The translations under genes were made by a program, and so were the position numbers. Shown here piece by piece: positions 51,291 through 62,887 of a stretch of DNA of 64,000 nt (positions are counted from its first letter, which is position 1; each line of letters starts with the position of its first letter). Source of the stretch: Shimia sp. (GTDB taxonomy: Bacteria; Pseudomonadota; Alphaproteobacteria; Rhodobacterales; Rhodobacteraceae); NCBI GenBank assembly GCA_024224295.1, contig JAAENN010000118.1:62001-126000 (forward strand). The letters are read 5' to 3'. Below the pieces are notes generated by a model. That model searched no databases. It was not told the DNA's origin and saw only the letters and a list, made by a program, of their open reading frames with translations.

Positions 51291-52124
51291 TCAGGTTGCG
51301 GCGCGCAGGCCAAGGATGTTTCGCGCCTGCACGGGCGTGGCGACGGAGCGTTCGTATTTCTCACACAATTCTGCGGCGCGTGCGATCAGGGCGGCGTTGG
51401 AGGGCGCCAGTGTGGCGCGATCCAGACGTACGTTGTCTTCAAGACCTGCCCGCGTGTGGCCGCCTGCGGCAATGGCCCATTCGTTCACGGTGATCTGCGC
51501 CGCGCCAATGCCTGCGGCACACCATTCGGCGTTAGGCGCGCGCTCCTGCATGATTTTCACATAGAACTCAAACACCTCTCGGTCCACTGGCATGGCGTTT
51601 TTCACGCCCATGACAAATTGCACATAAAGCTGGCCATGGAGTGTGCCCGCCTTATGATGACGGAGGGCTTGCAGGATGTGGCTTAGATCAAAGGCTTCGA
51701 TTTCCGGTGTGATTTCATAAGTCTGCATCTCGCTCGAAAGCCAAGAAATCAGTTCCGGTGGATTCTCATAGACCCGCGTGGGGAAGTTGTTGGAACCCAC
51801 GGAGAGGGAGGCCATGTCGGGGCGTAGAGGCAACATGCCGCCGCGTGCTTGTCCTGCGCCGGAACGCCCACCAGTGGAGAACTGGATGATCACGCCGGGG
51901 CAGTGTTTTTCCAATCCCTCTTTGAGCAAGGCAAATTTCTCTGGATCGCTGGACGGCGTTTCATCATCGTTGCGCACATGGGCGTGGATGATCGACGCGC
52001 CTGCCTCCACGGCTGCGTGGCTGCTTTCGATCTGCTCACTGACGGTGGTGGGTACGGCAGGGTTGTCCGCTTTTGTTGGCACAGAGCCGGTGATGGCGCA
52101 GCACAGGATGCAGGGTTTGCTCAT
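51291..52124 (-). CDS. Beta-keto acid cleavage enzyme (DUF849/BKACE)
   Basis: A 277-residue TIM-barrel enzyme. The metal site is visible as H47-A-H49-V-R51 in IIHAHVRN. The family carries out cleavage of a beta-keto acid with acetyl-CoA to acetoacetate and a new acyl-CoA (the Kce-type reaction). Its location between pcaG and pcaB suggests 3-oxoadipate as substrate, which would give succinyl-CoA and acetoacetate and replace PcaIJ plus PcaF. That substrate is inference. Family membership is clear. Confidence 0.9.
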   Translation of the reverse strand: MSKPCILCCAITGSVPTKADNPAVPTTVSEQIESSHAAVEAGASIIHAHVRNDDETPSSDPEKFALLKEGLEKHCPGVIIQFSTGGRSGAGQARGGMLPLRPDMASLSVGSNNFPTRVYENPPELISWLSSEMQTYEITPEIEAFDLSHILQALRHHKAGTLHGQLYVQFVMGVKNAMPVDREVFEFYVKIMQERAPNAEWCAAGIGAAQITVNEWAIAAGGHTRAGLEDNVRLDRATLAPSNAALIARAAELCEKYERSVATPVQARNILGLRAAT

Positions 52125-52169
52125 GGTGATCTCGTTTGATTGGCCCCGTCCACAAGACAGGGGCGGTCG

Positions 52170-52796
52170 TCAGATGTCAAAGAAGACGGTTTCGTTGTCG
52201 CCCTGAAGCGTGATGTCGAACCGGTAAATTGGGGCGCCGTCGCGCATCTCACGCTTGGCAATCAATGTGGCACGGCGGTTTTCCCACTCGATGACGTTGA
52301 GCACAGGATCGGCGGCGTTGGCCTCGGCCTCGTCGTCAAAATAGAGGCGGGTGTTCAGGCCGACGTTGATGCCCCGGGCCACGATCCAGAGCGAGATATG
52401 TGGCGCCATCAGTTGCCCGTTTCGGCCCATGACCTGCCCTGGTTTGATGGTGTAAAATCCCCACTCGCCGCTGTCAAAGTCGGTGATCACGCGGCCCCAG
52501 CCTTTGAAACCTTCCTCGGTCTCACCCGCCTGTTCCGGATGCGGGTAAATGCCCTCTGCATTGGCCTGCCAGGCTTCCAGCATCACGTCTTTCACTGGGC
52601 TGCCGGTGCCGTCAATCACCAGACCTTCGACGCGAATGCGTTCACCTTTGGCCTTGGGACCGGCGATGTCCCAACCAAGCTCGCGTTCATAGATGTCAAA
52701 CCCCGCTGCGCCGGGGGCGAGGCCGATGTGCACATAGGGGCCAGCGGTCTGGGAGGGGGTTTCCTTGAGGTAGTCGAGTTTCTGCACCATGCTCAA
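52170..52796 (-). CDS. pcaG: Protocatechuate 3,4-dioxygenase alpha subunit PcaG
   Basis: A 208-residue intradiol dioxygenase-fold subunit. Recognisable segments are [15 protein letters not shown] near 15-29 and the beta-sandwich motif [20 protein letters not shown] near 75-94. Alpha subunits lack the iron ligands and form the (alpha-beta)12 assembly with PcaH. It overlaps pcaH by 4 bp, so the two subunits are coupled stoichiometrically. PcaG with PcaH opens the protocatechuate ring to 3-carboxy-cis,cis-muconate. Confidence 0.95.
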   Translation of the reverse strand: MSMVQKLDYLKETPSQTAGPYVHIGLAPGAAGFDIYERELGWDIAGPKAKGERIRVEGLVIDGTGSPVKDVMLEAWQANAEGIYPHPEQAGETEEGFKGWGRVITDFDSGEWGFYTIKPGQVMGRNGQLMAPHISLWIVARGINVGLNTRLYFDDEAEANAADPVLNVIEWENRRATLIAKREMRDGAPIYRFDITLQGDNETVFFDI

Positions 52797-53521
52797 TTGC
52801 CCTCCATGCGGTTTTCAAACAGGGTCGAGCGCCGTCCGCGCAGCACGATGTCAAACTTATAGGCGATGCTGTCCAGCGGCACTGAGGCGTTCATATCAAG
52901 CGCGGCAATCAATTGTCCGCGTGCGGCCTGATCCGGGATGGTGTTCACAATTGAGCACTTCGCGATCAGCGGGTCGCCCTCAAAGTAAAGCTGTGTGATC
53001 AGGCGCTGGGCAAAGGCGGTGCCAAAGACGGATATGTGAATATGCGCTGGGCGCCAGTTGTTGACCCAATTGCGCCATGGGTAGGCACCGGGTTTCACGG
53101 TGCGGAAATAGTAGTAGCCGTTTTCGTCCGTGATGGTGCGCCCGCAGCCGCCGAAGTTGGGGTCAATCGGGGCCAGATAGGCGTCTTTCTTGTGGCGATA
53201 GCGGCCCCCGGCGTTGGCCTGCCAGATCTCCACCAAAGTGTTGGGAACTGGGCGGGCGTTTTCATCCAGCACGCGGCCATGCACAATGATGCGCTCGCCA
53301 ATCGCGCTTTCGCCGGGTGTGGCGTAGTTGTGCAGCAGGTCGCGGTCCATCTCGGTCACGTCATCATGGCCAAAGCGCGGGCCGGTGATTTCGCTGACGG
53401 TTTGCTCCAGACTGATCAGCGCGTTTTGCGGGGACCGCGCCACGGAGGTTTTGTAGTCCTGCGAAAACGCAGGCGGGTGCCATTCTCGGTTACGCTGATA
53501 GAATTCGGCGGGTTTGCTCAT
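52793..53521 (-). CDS. pcaH: Protocatechuate 3,4-dioxygenase beta subunit PcaH
   Basis: A 242-residue catalytic subunit. The non-haem Fe(III) ligands fall at the positions expected by numbering: Y108 (GGRYRHKK), Y147 (KPGAYPWR), H160 and H162 ([11 protein letters not shown]). It cleaves protocatechuate between the two hydroxyl-bearing carbons with O2. Full length and intact. Cotranscribed with pcaC upstream and pcaG downstream. Confidence 0.97.
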   Translation of the reverse strand: MSKPAEFYQRNREWHPPAFSQDYKTSVARSPQNALISLEQTVSEITGPRFGHDDVTEMDRDLLHNYATPGESAIGERIIVHGRVLDENARPVPNTLVEIWQANAGGRYRHKKDAYLAPIDPNFGGCGRTITDENGYYYFRTVKPGAYPWRNWVNNWRPAHIHISVFGTAFAQRLITQLYFEGDPLIAKCSIVNTIPDQAARGQLIAALDMNASVPLDSIAYKFDIVLRGRRSTLFENRMEGN

Positions 53522-53557
53522 AGTGTTGCTCCTCCCCTGCGCGCATAGAATGCGCGA

Positions 53558-53929
53558 TCAGCCCATCTCTGCAAAGGTCTGTTTTGCCAGTTTGATCGCA
53601 TGGTTGGCCTTGGGCACCCCACAGTAAATTGCGACGTGCTGAAACACTTCCATGATGTCCTCCTGGCTGGCGCCGGTGTTGGCGGTGGCGCGGATGTGCA
53701 TGGGGATTTCATCAAAGTTGCCGGTGGCTGCGAGTAAAGCCAGCGTTAGCATGGAGCGCTCCCGCAGGCTGATCGCATCGCTGGCCCAGACAGTGCCCCA
53801 GGCCCCTTCGGTGATGAGGGTTTGGAATGGCGTGTCCAGCGCGGTTTTATTGGCTTCGGCACGATCCACATGGGCGTCACCCAGCACTTTGCGACGGACC
53901 TCCATGCCGGCGCTAAATTTGTCAGACAT
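53558..53929 (-). CDS. pcaC: 4-Carboxymuconolactone decarboxylase PcaC
   Basis: A 123-residue AhpD-like protein with the PcaC pattern: VRRKVLGDAHVDRA near the start, EGAWGTVWAS near 42-51, and the helix LRERSMLTLALLAATGNFDEIPMHIRATANTGAS. It decarboxylates 4-carboxymuconolactone to 3-oxoadipate enol-lactone. AAAGGAG ends 8 bases before the ATG at 53929, which is preferred over the longer frame beginning at 54004. It lies between pobA and pcaH. Confidence 0.95.
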   Translation of the reverse strand: MSDKFSAGMEVRRKVLGDAHVDRAEANKTALDTPFQTLITEGAWGTVWASDAISLRERSMLTLALLAATGNFDEIPMHIRATANTGASQEDIMEVFQHVAIYCGVPKANHAIKLAKQTFAEMG

Positions 53930-53954
53930 GGTGTGTCTCCTTTGTCTGGCCCTA

Positions 53955-55124
53955 TCAGTAGGGCAGGCCCACGTAGTTTTGGGCAAACACTTTTTGTGCG
54001 GCATCGTTGCCGCGCAGGAAGTCGATCTCGGCCCGCTGCATCTTCAGATCAAACTCGGATTGATCCGGGTAGCGGTGCAGCAGGTTGGTGGTGGACCAGC
54101 TGAACCGCTCCGCTTTCCAGACGCGGGCAAGTGCCTTTTCGGAGTAGGCATCAAGACCGGCGGTATCCTTGTCTTGATAGAATTGCACCAAGCCGTGGTA
54201 CAGGTAATGGATGTCGGACGCGGCGGTGTTTAACCCTTTGGCACCGGTAGGTGGCACAATATGGGCGGCATCGCCACAGAGGAACAGGCGGCCCCAGCGC
54301 ATCGGTTCGGTCACAAAACTGCGCAGTGGGGCGATGGATTTTTCGATCGATGGGCCGGTCACCAGTGCCTCCGCGTGGCGGCTGGGAATGCGGCGTTTGA
54401 GCTCGCCCCAAAAGGCAGTATCGGTCCAATCATCCGGTGAATCGCTGAGCGAGCACTGAATGTAATAGCGGCTGAGGTTGGCATTGCGCATGGAACAAAG
54501 TGCAAAGCCACGTTCTGACCAGCTGTAGATCAGCTCGTTATGTACTGGGGGTGTTTCGGACAGCACGCCCAGCCAGCCAAAAGGATACACCTTTTCATAT
54601 TCTCGGCGCACGGAGGTTGGGATGGTCTGGCGACTGACGCCGTGGAAGCCATCACAGCCGGCGATGTAATCACAGTCAATCCGATGCGCGATGCCATCCA
54701 CGTGATAGGTCACGTAAGGCGCCTCACTTTGGGCGTCGTTGATCTGCACGTCTTCGACATTAAACACTAACTTGCCATTCGCAGCCTCACGCGCGTCATA
54801 AAGGTCGCGGGTCAGTTCTGTCTGCCCGTAGACCATGACATCCGTGCCAGTGTGGGCGTGAAAGGAGATGCCAAACTCTTCCTCTCCGTAGGCGATTACC
54901 GTGCCGTCATGCGTGAAGCCCTCGGCATCCATGCGCGCGCCAACACCGGCCTCGCGCATCAACTCCACAAACCCAGTTTCCAGAATTCCCGCGCGGATGC
55001 GCCCCAGCACATAGTCGCGGGTTTTGCGTTCTAACACGATGCTGTCAATGCCCTTTCGGTGCAGCAGCTGTGACAACAGTAGCCCCGAGGGGCCACCGCC
55101 GATGATGCAAACCTGAGTGCGCAT
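53955..55124 (-). CDS. pobA: 4-Hydroxybenzoate 3-monooxygenase PobA
   Basis: A 389-residue class A flavoprotein hydroxylase. The FAD-binding GxGxxG is G9-G-G-P-S-G14 in CIIGGGPSGLLLSQL. The DG motif lies near 155-160 (IAGCDGFHG), and GDAAHIVPPTGAKGLN near 284-299 binds FAD ribityl. It converts 4-hydroxybenzoate with NAD(P)H and O2 to protocatechuate. AGGAGG precedes the ATG. It is first in the operon, divergent from pcaQ. Confidence 0.96.
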   Translation of the reverse strand: MRTQVCIIGGGPSGLLLSQLLHRKGIDSIVLERKTRDYVLGRIRAGILETGFVELMREAGVGARMDAEGFTHDGTVIAYGEEEFGISFHAHTGTDVMVYGQTELTRDLYDAREAANGKLVFNVEDVQINDAQSEAPYVTYHVDGIAHRIDCDYIAGCDGFHGVSRQTIPTSVRREYEKVYPFGWLGVLSETPPVHNELIYSWSERGFALCSMRNANLSRYYIQCSLSDSPDDWTDTAFWGELKRRIPSRHAEALVTGPSIEKSIAPLRSFVTEPMRWGRLFLCGDAAHIVPPTGAKGLNTAASDIHYLYHGLVQFYQDKDTAGLDAYSEKALARVWKAERFSWSTTNLLHRYPDQSEFDLKMQRAEIDFLRGNDAAQKVFAQNYVGLPY

Positions 55125-55145
55125 AGATGTCCTCCTGTAAGCAGT

Positions 55146-55181
55146 TTGACTTTGTAAAACCGTAAAGTAAAATGATCATTT
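55146..55181 (+). promoter_or_regulatory. pcaQ promoter and palindromic operator in the pobA-pcaQ intergenic region
   Basis: TTGACT (55146-55151) and TAAAAT (55168-55173) are separated by 16 bp and form a good sigma-70-type promoter for pcaQ. The perfect palindrome AAATGATCATTT (55170-55181) overlaps the -10 and extends past it. LysR regulators often bind such sites to repress themselves and activate the divergent operon. The sequence elements are seen; PcaQ binding is inferred. It does not match a canonical T-N11-A site exactly. Confidence 0.55.
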
Positions 55182-55215
55182 GTTGGGTTTAATTGCCGAA
55201 AGTGAGCATCAAGTC

Positions 55216-56124
55216 ATGATTGATCGGCGTATCAAATTTCGTCATATCCAGTGCTTTGCCGAGATTGTACGGCACAACAGCCTGAAATCGGCGGCGCAGC
55301 ATCTGCATCTGACGCAACCGGCGATCTCCAAAACCCTGAAAGAGTTGGAAGAGATTGTCGGGTCTGTTCTGCTGGTGCGTAATCGGGGCGGTGTCAGCCT
55401 GACCAAGCAGGGTGAGGTGTTTTTGCACTTTGCCCAGATGAGTTTGGCGGCATTACAGCAGGGTCTGAATGGCGTTGCACAGATGGAGAAGACGGGTCAG
55501 GAGAGCCTCGCAGTTGGGGCCCTGCCAAGTGTGGCGGCGCGGTTGATGCCGGAAGTAGTTCAAGCCTTTTCAGATTTGGCGCCGGATGTGACGCTGCATA
55601 TTCATGACGGGCCACACGGTTATCTGATTGAGGAACTGCGTCAGGGGCGGCTTGATGTGGTGATCGGGCGAATGGGAGCCCCTGAAGTGATGCGGGGCAT
55701 CGCCTTCACTCAGCTTTATGATGAGCATGTCGAGTTTGTTGTACGTAGAGGGCATCCGTTGCTCGCACAGCCGGACATTCAACGCTTGGAGGATTGGCCG
55801 GTGATTTTCCCGCCGGAAGCCGCAGCGATCCGGCCATTGGTGGATCGGGCTCTGGTGGCGCAGGGCGTCGGGGAAATCGGCCGGAAAGTCGAAAGCGTGT
55901 CCGGTGCCTTTGGCCGGAATTATGTTCTTTCCAATGACGCGGTTTGGATCATCTCCAATGGTGTGGTGGCCAAAGAGTTGGGAAGCGGCGCGTTGGTGCG
56001 CCTGCCGTTTGATACGTCTCTTACCAAAGGGCCTGTGGGCTTGATGGCGCGCACGGATACTCAGTTGTCTGCAGCTGAGTTTCTGTTCAGGCGGATTGTC
56101 TCGGATATTGCGGAACGTCTCTAG
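55216..56124 (+). CDS. pcaQ: LysR-family regulator PcaQ
   Basis: A 302-residue LysR-type regulator with N-terminal helix-turn-helix (about 20-45: NSLKSAAQHLHLTQPAISKTLKELEEIVG) and a C-terminal periplasmic-binding-fold effector domain. PcaQ activates pca genes in response to 3-carboxy-cis,cis-muconate and 4-carboxymuconolactone in alphaproteobacteria. The ATG at 55216 starting MIDRRIKFRHIQC matches the family N-terminus; the frame is open 12 codons upstream. It is divergent from the pobA-pca operon, the standard arrangement. Confidence 0.93.
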   Translation: MIDRRIKFRHIQCFAEIVRHNSLKSAAQHLHLTQPAISKTLKELEEIVGSVLLVRNRGGVSLTKQGEVFLHFAQMSLAALQQGLNGVAQMEKTGQESLAVGALPSVAARLMPEVVQAFSDLAPDVTLHIHDGPHGYLIEELRQGRLDVVIGRMGAPEVMRGIAFTQLYDEHVEFVVRRGHPLLAQPDIQRLEDWPVIFPPEAAAIRPLVDRALVAQGVGEIGRKVESVSGAFGRNYVLSNDAVWIISNGVVAKELGSGALVRLPFDTSLTKGPVGLMARTDTQLSAAEFLFRRIVSDIAERL

Positions 56125-56234
56125 TAACGGAGTTCCATCGATCCGCAATATGGCGCTTTTCCGCCTGTGCGCTTTTAGTTTGGCAGAAAACCTCCATATT
56201 GACCGTGATAACAAAAAACGAATGAGGTGTTTCC

Positions 56235-56465
56235 ATGAAACTTATTGTTGTTCCGGCTATGCTGGGAAGTCTTGCTGTTTTGTCCGCATGTTCAACAGGG
56301 TCCGTTACTCAACGTGACGTCGAATGCGCAGGCGCAACTGTTGTAGGGGCCGTAGTTGGCGGTGCCTTGGGTAACCAGTTGGGTGGGGGCTCCGGCCAGG
56401 ACATTCTGACAGCTGGTGGTGCGGTAGCTGGCGGCACTGTAGCCAACAAGGCGGCAGGCTGTTAA
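56235..56465 (+). CDS. Small glycine-zipper lipoprotein
   Basis: A 76-residue exported lipoprotein. The lipobox is LSAC (Cys19). The mature part is a glycine-zipper 2TM-like segment (GAVVGGALGNQLGGGSGQDILTAGGAVAGGTVANKAAGC) ending in Cys. Such proteins (OmpA-associated/SlyB-like) sit in the outer membrane and are linked to envelope stability. AATGAGGTG lies before the ATG. The ORF is isolated between pcaQ and gyrB and is followed by a strong terminator. Confidence 0.8.
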   Translation: MKLIVVPAMLGSLAVLSACSTGSVTQRDVECAGATVVGAVVGGALGNQLGGGSGQDILTAGGAVAGGTVANKAAGC

Positions 56466-56490
56466 GCGCTTTTAAGGCACACAAGTATTC

Positions 56491-56532
56491 AAAAAAGGCT
56501 GGCGCTCGGCAAGGAGCGACAGCCTTTTTTTG
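56491..56532. terminator. Bidirectional terminator between the lipoprotein gene and gyrB
   Basis: AAAAAAGGCTG-GC-GCTC and GAGC-GA-CAGCCTTTTTTT form a hairpin with A and T runs on either side, so it can stop transcription from both directions. It separates the small lipoprotein gene from the convergent end of gyrB. Confidence 0.9.
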
Positions 56533-56547
56533 TTTTTGGATTCTAAT

Positions 56548-58965
<2,418 letters not shown>

Positions 58966-59059
58966 TCATGTCGCCCTTTTTCATTTGCGGATTTTATATC
59001 GGGTTTGGGGGCGGTTGTCACGCAAATGACAAGGATTTTTGAGAAACGTTCGGGATGGG

Positions 59060-60181
59060 TTAGGCCGTTGAGGACAGGCTGGAAACCCCAGCCTCATCGG
59101 TCACTTCGACATATTGCGCGCGATCACCTAAAGCCTCAAACAGCCCAGCTTCGGTGCCGGTCATCCAGGCCTGAGCTCCAAGGGCGCAAATCTCGTCATA
59201 CAGCGCGGCGCGGCGGTCTGGATCAAGATGGGCTGCGACTTCGTCCAATAGCAAGATTGGAGCTGCGCCAAGGTCGTCCTTGAGGGCTCGTGCGTTGGCG
59301 AGGATCAAGGACACAAGCAGCGCCTTCTGCTCGCCGGTGGAGCAATCTTTGGCGGGCACGCCCTTCTCGCGGTAGGTGCCAATCATGTCAGTGCGGTGTG
59401 GTCCCACCAAGGTGCGCCCAGAGGCAATGTCGCGGAACCGGCTTTCTGTCAGAGCTTCGAGCAGGTCCGGCTCGGTGGTCGGCATCGCGCCTTCGCTCTG
59501 GATCAGCTCCAACTCTGCTACAGGAAAAGCTGTCTGCGTGGCCGCCTGCGCGTCCAGAAGGCGTTCCATGCTGGCTGCGCGAGCTTGTTGAATGCGCGCA
59601 CCGGCCTCGGCCATTTGCCGCTCCAGAGCGACATACCAATGCGCATCGCTGATCTGTTCTTTCAGCAAGCGATTGCGTTCCCGCATGGCCTTCTCATAGG
59701 CGAGGCTGGCCTCGGCGTGCTCCGGATAAAAACTGAGCGTCATACGATCAAGAAACCGCCGCCGCCCCTCGGCGCCTTCGATCCACAGACGGTCCATCGC
59801 AGGGATCAGCCACAACACCCGGCAAATTCGCCCCAGTTGAGTCTGTGGTGCAGCTTTGCTGTCAATCTGTACCTGTCGCGCTGCACCGTTTTCTGACCGT
59901 ACATCAATTTCGTAGGTTTGATTTGCCGCCTGCAACAGGCCGGACAGTTTCCAGCCAATGGCTTCTGGTCGACGCGTCATTTCCTCCGCACTGGCCCGGC
60001 GAATGCCGCGGCCCGGCGAAAATAGCGACACCGCCTCTAGAATGTTGGTCTTGCCCGCACCATTAGGCCCAAACAAGGCCACCGGGCGCGCATCGCAGTT
60101 GAGCGCGCCCTTTTTGTGGGATCGAAAATGAGACAGGCTCAGGGATTTCAGAAACAGCTCAGACACAGGCCCGGCATTCAC
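59060..60181 (-). CDS. recF: DNA replication and repair protein RecF
   Basis: A 373-residue SMC-like ABC ATPase. Walker A is FGPNGAGKTN (38-46). The signature motif appears as STGEQKALLVSLILANA near 293-309, and Walker B as PILLLDEVAAHLD near 324-336. RecF, with RecO and RecR, loads RecA at gaps. A GTG start at 60181 begins MNAGPVSELF; the SD is weak. It lies 41 bp after dnaN and 94 bp before gyrB, the usual alphaproteobacterial order. Confidence 0.95.
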   Translation of the reverse strand: MNAGPVSELFLKSLSLSHFRSHKKGALNCDARPVALFGPNGAGKTNILEAVSLFSPGRGIRRASAEEMTRRPEAIGWKLSGLLQAANQTYEIDVRSENGAARQVQIDSKAAPQTQLGRICRVLWLIPAMDRLWIEGAEGRRRFLDRMTLSFYPEHAEASLAYEKAMRERNRLLKEQISDAHWYVALERQMAEAGARIQQARAASMERLLDAQAATQTAFPVAELELIQSEGAMPTTEPDLLEALTESRFRDIASGRTLVGPHRTDMIGTYREKGVPAKDCSTGEQKALLVSLILANARALKDDLGAAPILLLDEVAAHLDPDRRAALYDEICALGAQAWMTGTEAGLFEALGDRAQYVEVTDEAGVSSLSSTA

Positions 60182-60222
60182 TTTCTACAAATATCCCCGC
60201 CGGAGGCATCCGCGTCAGCGGA

Positions 60223-61341
60223 TCATACCCGCATTGGCATCACAACGTAGACGGCGGAAGTGTCGCCACCTTCGCGCATCAATGTCGGATCGCCTGCGGA
60301 ATTGAACATAAACACAGCGTTTTCGCGGTCTACCTGGCTGGCGATTTCCAGCAGGTATTTGGCGTTAAAGCCAATTTCCAAACGTTCATCATTGTAAGCC
60401 ACAACCAGCTCTTCTTCTGCGGCGCCGCTGTCAGGTGAGTTCACTGACAACACCAGGCGGTCTTCGTCCAGCTGCAGCTTCACTGCTCGGGAGCGCTCGG
60501 AGGATACGGTCGCCACACGGTCCACCGCCTTGGCAAACTCAGAGGCGTCGACTTCCAATTTACGGGTGTTCCCCTGCGGAATCACACGGGTGTAGTCCGG
60601 GAAGGTGCCGTCAATCACCTTCGAGGTCAGGGTGATGTGCGGGGTGGCAAAGCGTACTTTGGTTTCGCTGACCGATACGGCGATTTCCATTTCGTCATCG
60701 TCCAGCAGCTTGCGCAGCTCGCCCACGGTTTTGCGCGGCACAATCACGCCGGGCATGTCGTTGGCGCCATCCGGCAGATCCGTGTCAATGCGGGCCAGAC
60801 GGTGACCATCGGTGGCCACAGCGCGCAGCACTTTACCGCCCTCGCCGTCAGACACATGCATGTAGACGCCGTTCAGGTAGTAACGGGTTTCTTCCGTGGA
60901 GATCGCAAACTTTGATTTGTCGAACAAGCGGCGCAAGGCGGGTGCGGGGGCCGAGAAGTTCGATGAGTACTCAGACGACGCCATCACAGGGAAATCTTCG
61001 CGAGGCAGGGTTGCCAGCGAGAAGTTGGAGCGCCCTGCTTCCACCGTCAGGCGGCCTGCGGCGCTGTCATCTGTGAGAGTCACAAGCGCGCCGTCTGGCA
61101 ATTTGCGCACAATCTCGTGCAGCGTGGTGGCGGCCACAGTTGTGGCACCGGCGCGCTCGACCATGGCGTTGGCCTTGTCGACCACTTCAATGTCCAGATC
61201 AGTGGCGCGGAATTGCACGGTGTCGCCTTCGGCTTCGATCAGCACATTGGCAAGGATTGGAATGGTGTTGCGGCGTTCCACAACCGATTGCGCTTGGCTC
61301 ACTGCTTTCAGCAGCACGGCGCGTTCAATACTGATTTTCAT
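60223..61341 (-). CDS. dnaN: DNA polymerase III sliding clamp, beta subunit
   Basis: A 372-residue protein made of three repeated clamp domains. It starts MKISIERAVLLKAVSQAQSV and ends with the conserved AVYVVMPMRV, the C-terminal strand that binds clamp-interacting peptides. The homodimer encircles DNA for the replisome and other polymerases. GGAGGGTG lies just upstream of the ATG. It is cotranscribed with recF. The gap to dnaA upstream contains a terminator, so dnaN probably has its own promoter. Confidence 0.98.
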   Translation of the reverse strand: MKISIERAVLLKAVSQAQSVVERRNTIPILANVLIEAEGDTVQFRATDLDIEVVDKANAMVERAGATTVAATTLHEIVRKLPDGALVTLTDDSAAGRLTVEAGRSNFSLATLPREDFPVMASSEYSSNFSAPAPALRRLFDKSKFAISTEETRYYLNGVYMHVSDGEGGKVLRAVATDGHRLARIDTDLPDGANDMPGVIVPRKTVGELRKLLDDDEMEIAVSVSETKVRFATPHITLTSKVIDGTFPDYTRVIPQGNTRKLEVDASEFAKAVDRVATVSSERSRAVKLQLDEDRLVLSVNSPDSGAAEEELVVAYNDERLEIGFNAKYLLEIASQVDRENAVFMFNSAGDPTLMREGGDTSAVYVVMPMRV

Positions 61342-61458
61342 CCCATCACCCTCCGATTACCGGGACAGGCACCTTAGCGAGGTGGTCTCTCGGTACAAGT
61401 CTTTTCCTAGGGTTGTCGGTGAAGTCGCGAGGGGCGTCAAGCGCCAAGCGACCAAAAG

Positions 61459-61489
61459 AAAACGCCGCACCCAAGGGACACGGCGTTTT
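61459..61489. terminator. Intrinsic terminator between dnaA and dnaN
   Basis: AAAACGCCG and CGGCGTTTT form a perfect 9-bp stem with a 13-base loop. In the minus-strand direction it is followed by a T-rich tail (CTTTTGG). It lies 25 bases after the dnaA stop and probably separates dnaA from dnaN transcription. Confidence 0.8.
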
Positions 61490-61513
61490 GGCTTAAAGTG
61501 TGACCGGAAACAC

Positions 61514-62887
61514 TCAGGCTTCGAGTGTGCGGCGCAGCAATTCGAGATCTTCGGCGATCTGCCCATCCGAGTTGCGCAGCTCTTCGATACGTCTCACCCC
61601 GTGCATCACAGTGGTGTGGTCACGCCCGCCGAAGCGACGGCCGATCTCTGGAAGAGAGCGGCTGGTCAGCTGTTTGCAGAGATACATGGCCACCTGACGA
61701 GGGCGGGCAAAGGTGCGCACGCGCTTGGGGCCGATCATGTCTGACAGCCTAATATTATAGTGCTCCGCCACCTTACGTTGGATTTCTTCGACAGAAATTT
61801 TTCGCTCAGAGGCGCGTAGAACGTCAGACAGACAGTCCTGCGTAAGCTCCATGGTAATTTCGCGCCCAACCAGCGACGCGAAAGCAAACAGGCGGGTCAA
61901 AGCGCCTTCGAGTACACGCACATTGGTTGAGATGCGGTGAGCGAGGAATTCCAGTACGCCGTCTTGCAGCTGTAATTCCGGGTATTGTTCGCGGTAGGCG
62001 TCGACCTTGTTTTGCAGAATGCCAAGGCGCAGTTCGTAGTCGGTAGGGTGCAGGTCCACAACCAAACCACATTGCAGACGGCTCTTGATGCGCTCTTCGA
62101 GGTCTTTGATCTCACCCGGTGCGCGGTCAGCGGAGATGATGATCTGTTTGTTCTGATCCACCAATGCGTTGAAGGTGTGGAAGAACTCTTCCTGGGTGCT
62201 GTCTTTGCCAGCGATAAACTGCACATCGTCGACCATCAGCACATCTACAGAGCGGAAGAGCTCTTTGAAATCCATCATCTTGCGGTCGCGCAGGGCTTGT
62301 ACAAAGCGGTACATGAATTGTTCGGCTGATAGGTACAGGACGTTCAGATCTGGGCGCTGTGCCTGAAGTTCCCATGCAATCGCGTGCATCAGGTGAGTTT
62401 TACCAAGGCCCACGCCGCCATAGAGGAACAGCGGATTAAATGTCACCGGACCACCTTCGCCAACACGGCGCGCTGCGGCATTTGCCAGTTCGTTAGGTTT
62501 GCCAACCACAAAGCTGTCAAAGGTGAAACGCGCATCCAATGGCGCGCCGGTCATGCCCATGTCGCTGTTTTCAGACGCTGGTGCTGCCGCTGTACTCGCT
62601 GTCTTCACAGTATCAGCCGGTTTGGCTGTACGTGGCGCAGTGGTTTTGGCGGCTACCTTGAATTGCATGCGTTGCACGTCCGCACCGTTCAGGTTCATCT
62701 GATGCAGGATCAGATCACCATAGTTTTGCGACACGTAGTTGCCGATAAAATTTGTCGGTACGTGAAAGGTGGCGACGCCATCTTTCAACTCGGAAAAATT
62801 GACAGGCTCAATCCAGGTTTTGAAATTATTTTGACCCACAGTTTTGAGTAGGTCTTGTCGGATGTCACCCCATGCGTCGTCAGTCAT
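61514..62887 (-). CDS. dnaA: Chromosomal replication initiator DnaA
   Basis: A 457-residue AAA+ initiator. Domain I occupies about 1-80, and a linker rich in A/T/P about 80-115. Domain III has Walker A GGVGLGKT (157-164) and Walker B VLMVDDVQFIAG near 214-225. The DNA-binding domain IV has the signature GRRFGGRDHTTVMHGVRRI near 422-440. It binds DnaA boxes and opens oriC. GGGGA precedes the ATG. It heads the dnaA-dnaN-recF-gyrB block. Confidence 0.98.
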   Translation of the reverse strand: MTDDAWGDIRQDLLKTVGQNNFKTWIEPVNFSELKDGVATFHVPTNFIGNYVSQNYGDLILHQMNLNGADVQRMQFKVAAKTTAPRTAKPADTVKTASTAAAPASENSDMGMTGAPLDARFTFDSFVVGKPNELANAAARRVGEGGPVTFNPLFLYGGVGLGKTHLMHAIAWELQAQRPDLNVLYLSAEQFMYRFVQALRDRKMMDFKELFRSVDVLMVDDVQFIAGKDSTQEEFFHTFNALVDQNKQIIISADRAPGEIKDLEERIKSRLQCGLVVDLHPTDYELRLGILQNKVDAYREQYPELQLQDGVLEFLAHRISTNVRVLEGALTRLFAFASLVGREITMELTQDCLSDVLRASERKISVEEIQRKVAEHYNIRLSDMIGPKRVRTFARPRQVAMYLCKQLTSRSLPEIGRRFGGRDHTTVMHGVRRIEELRNSDGQIAEDLELLRRTLEA

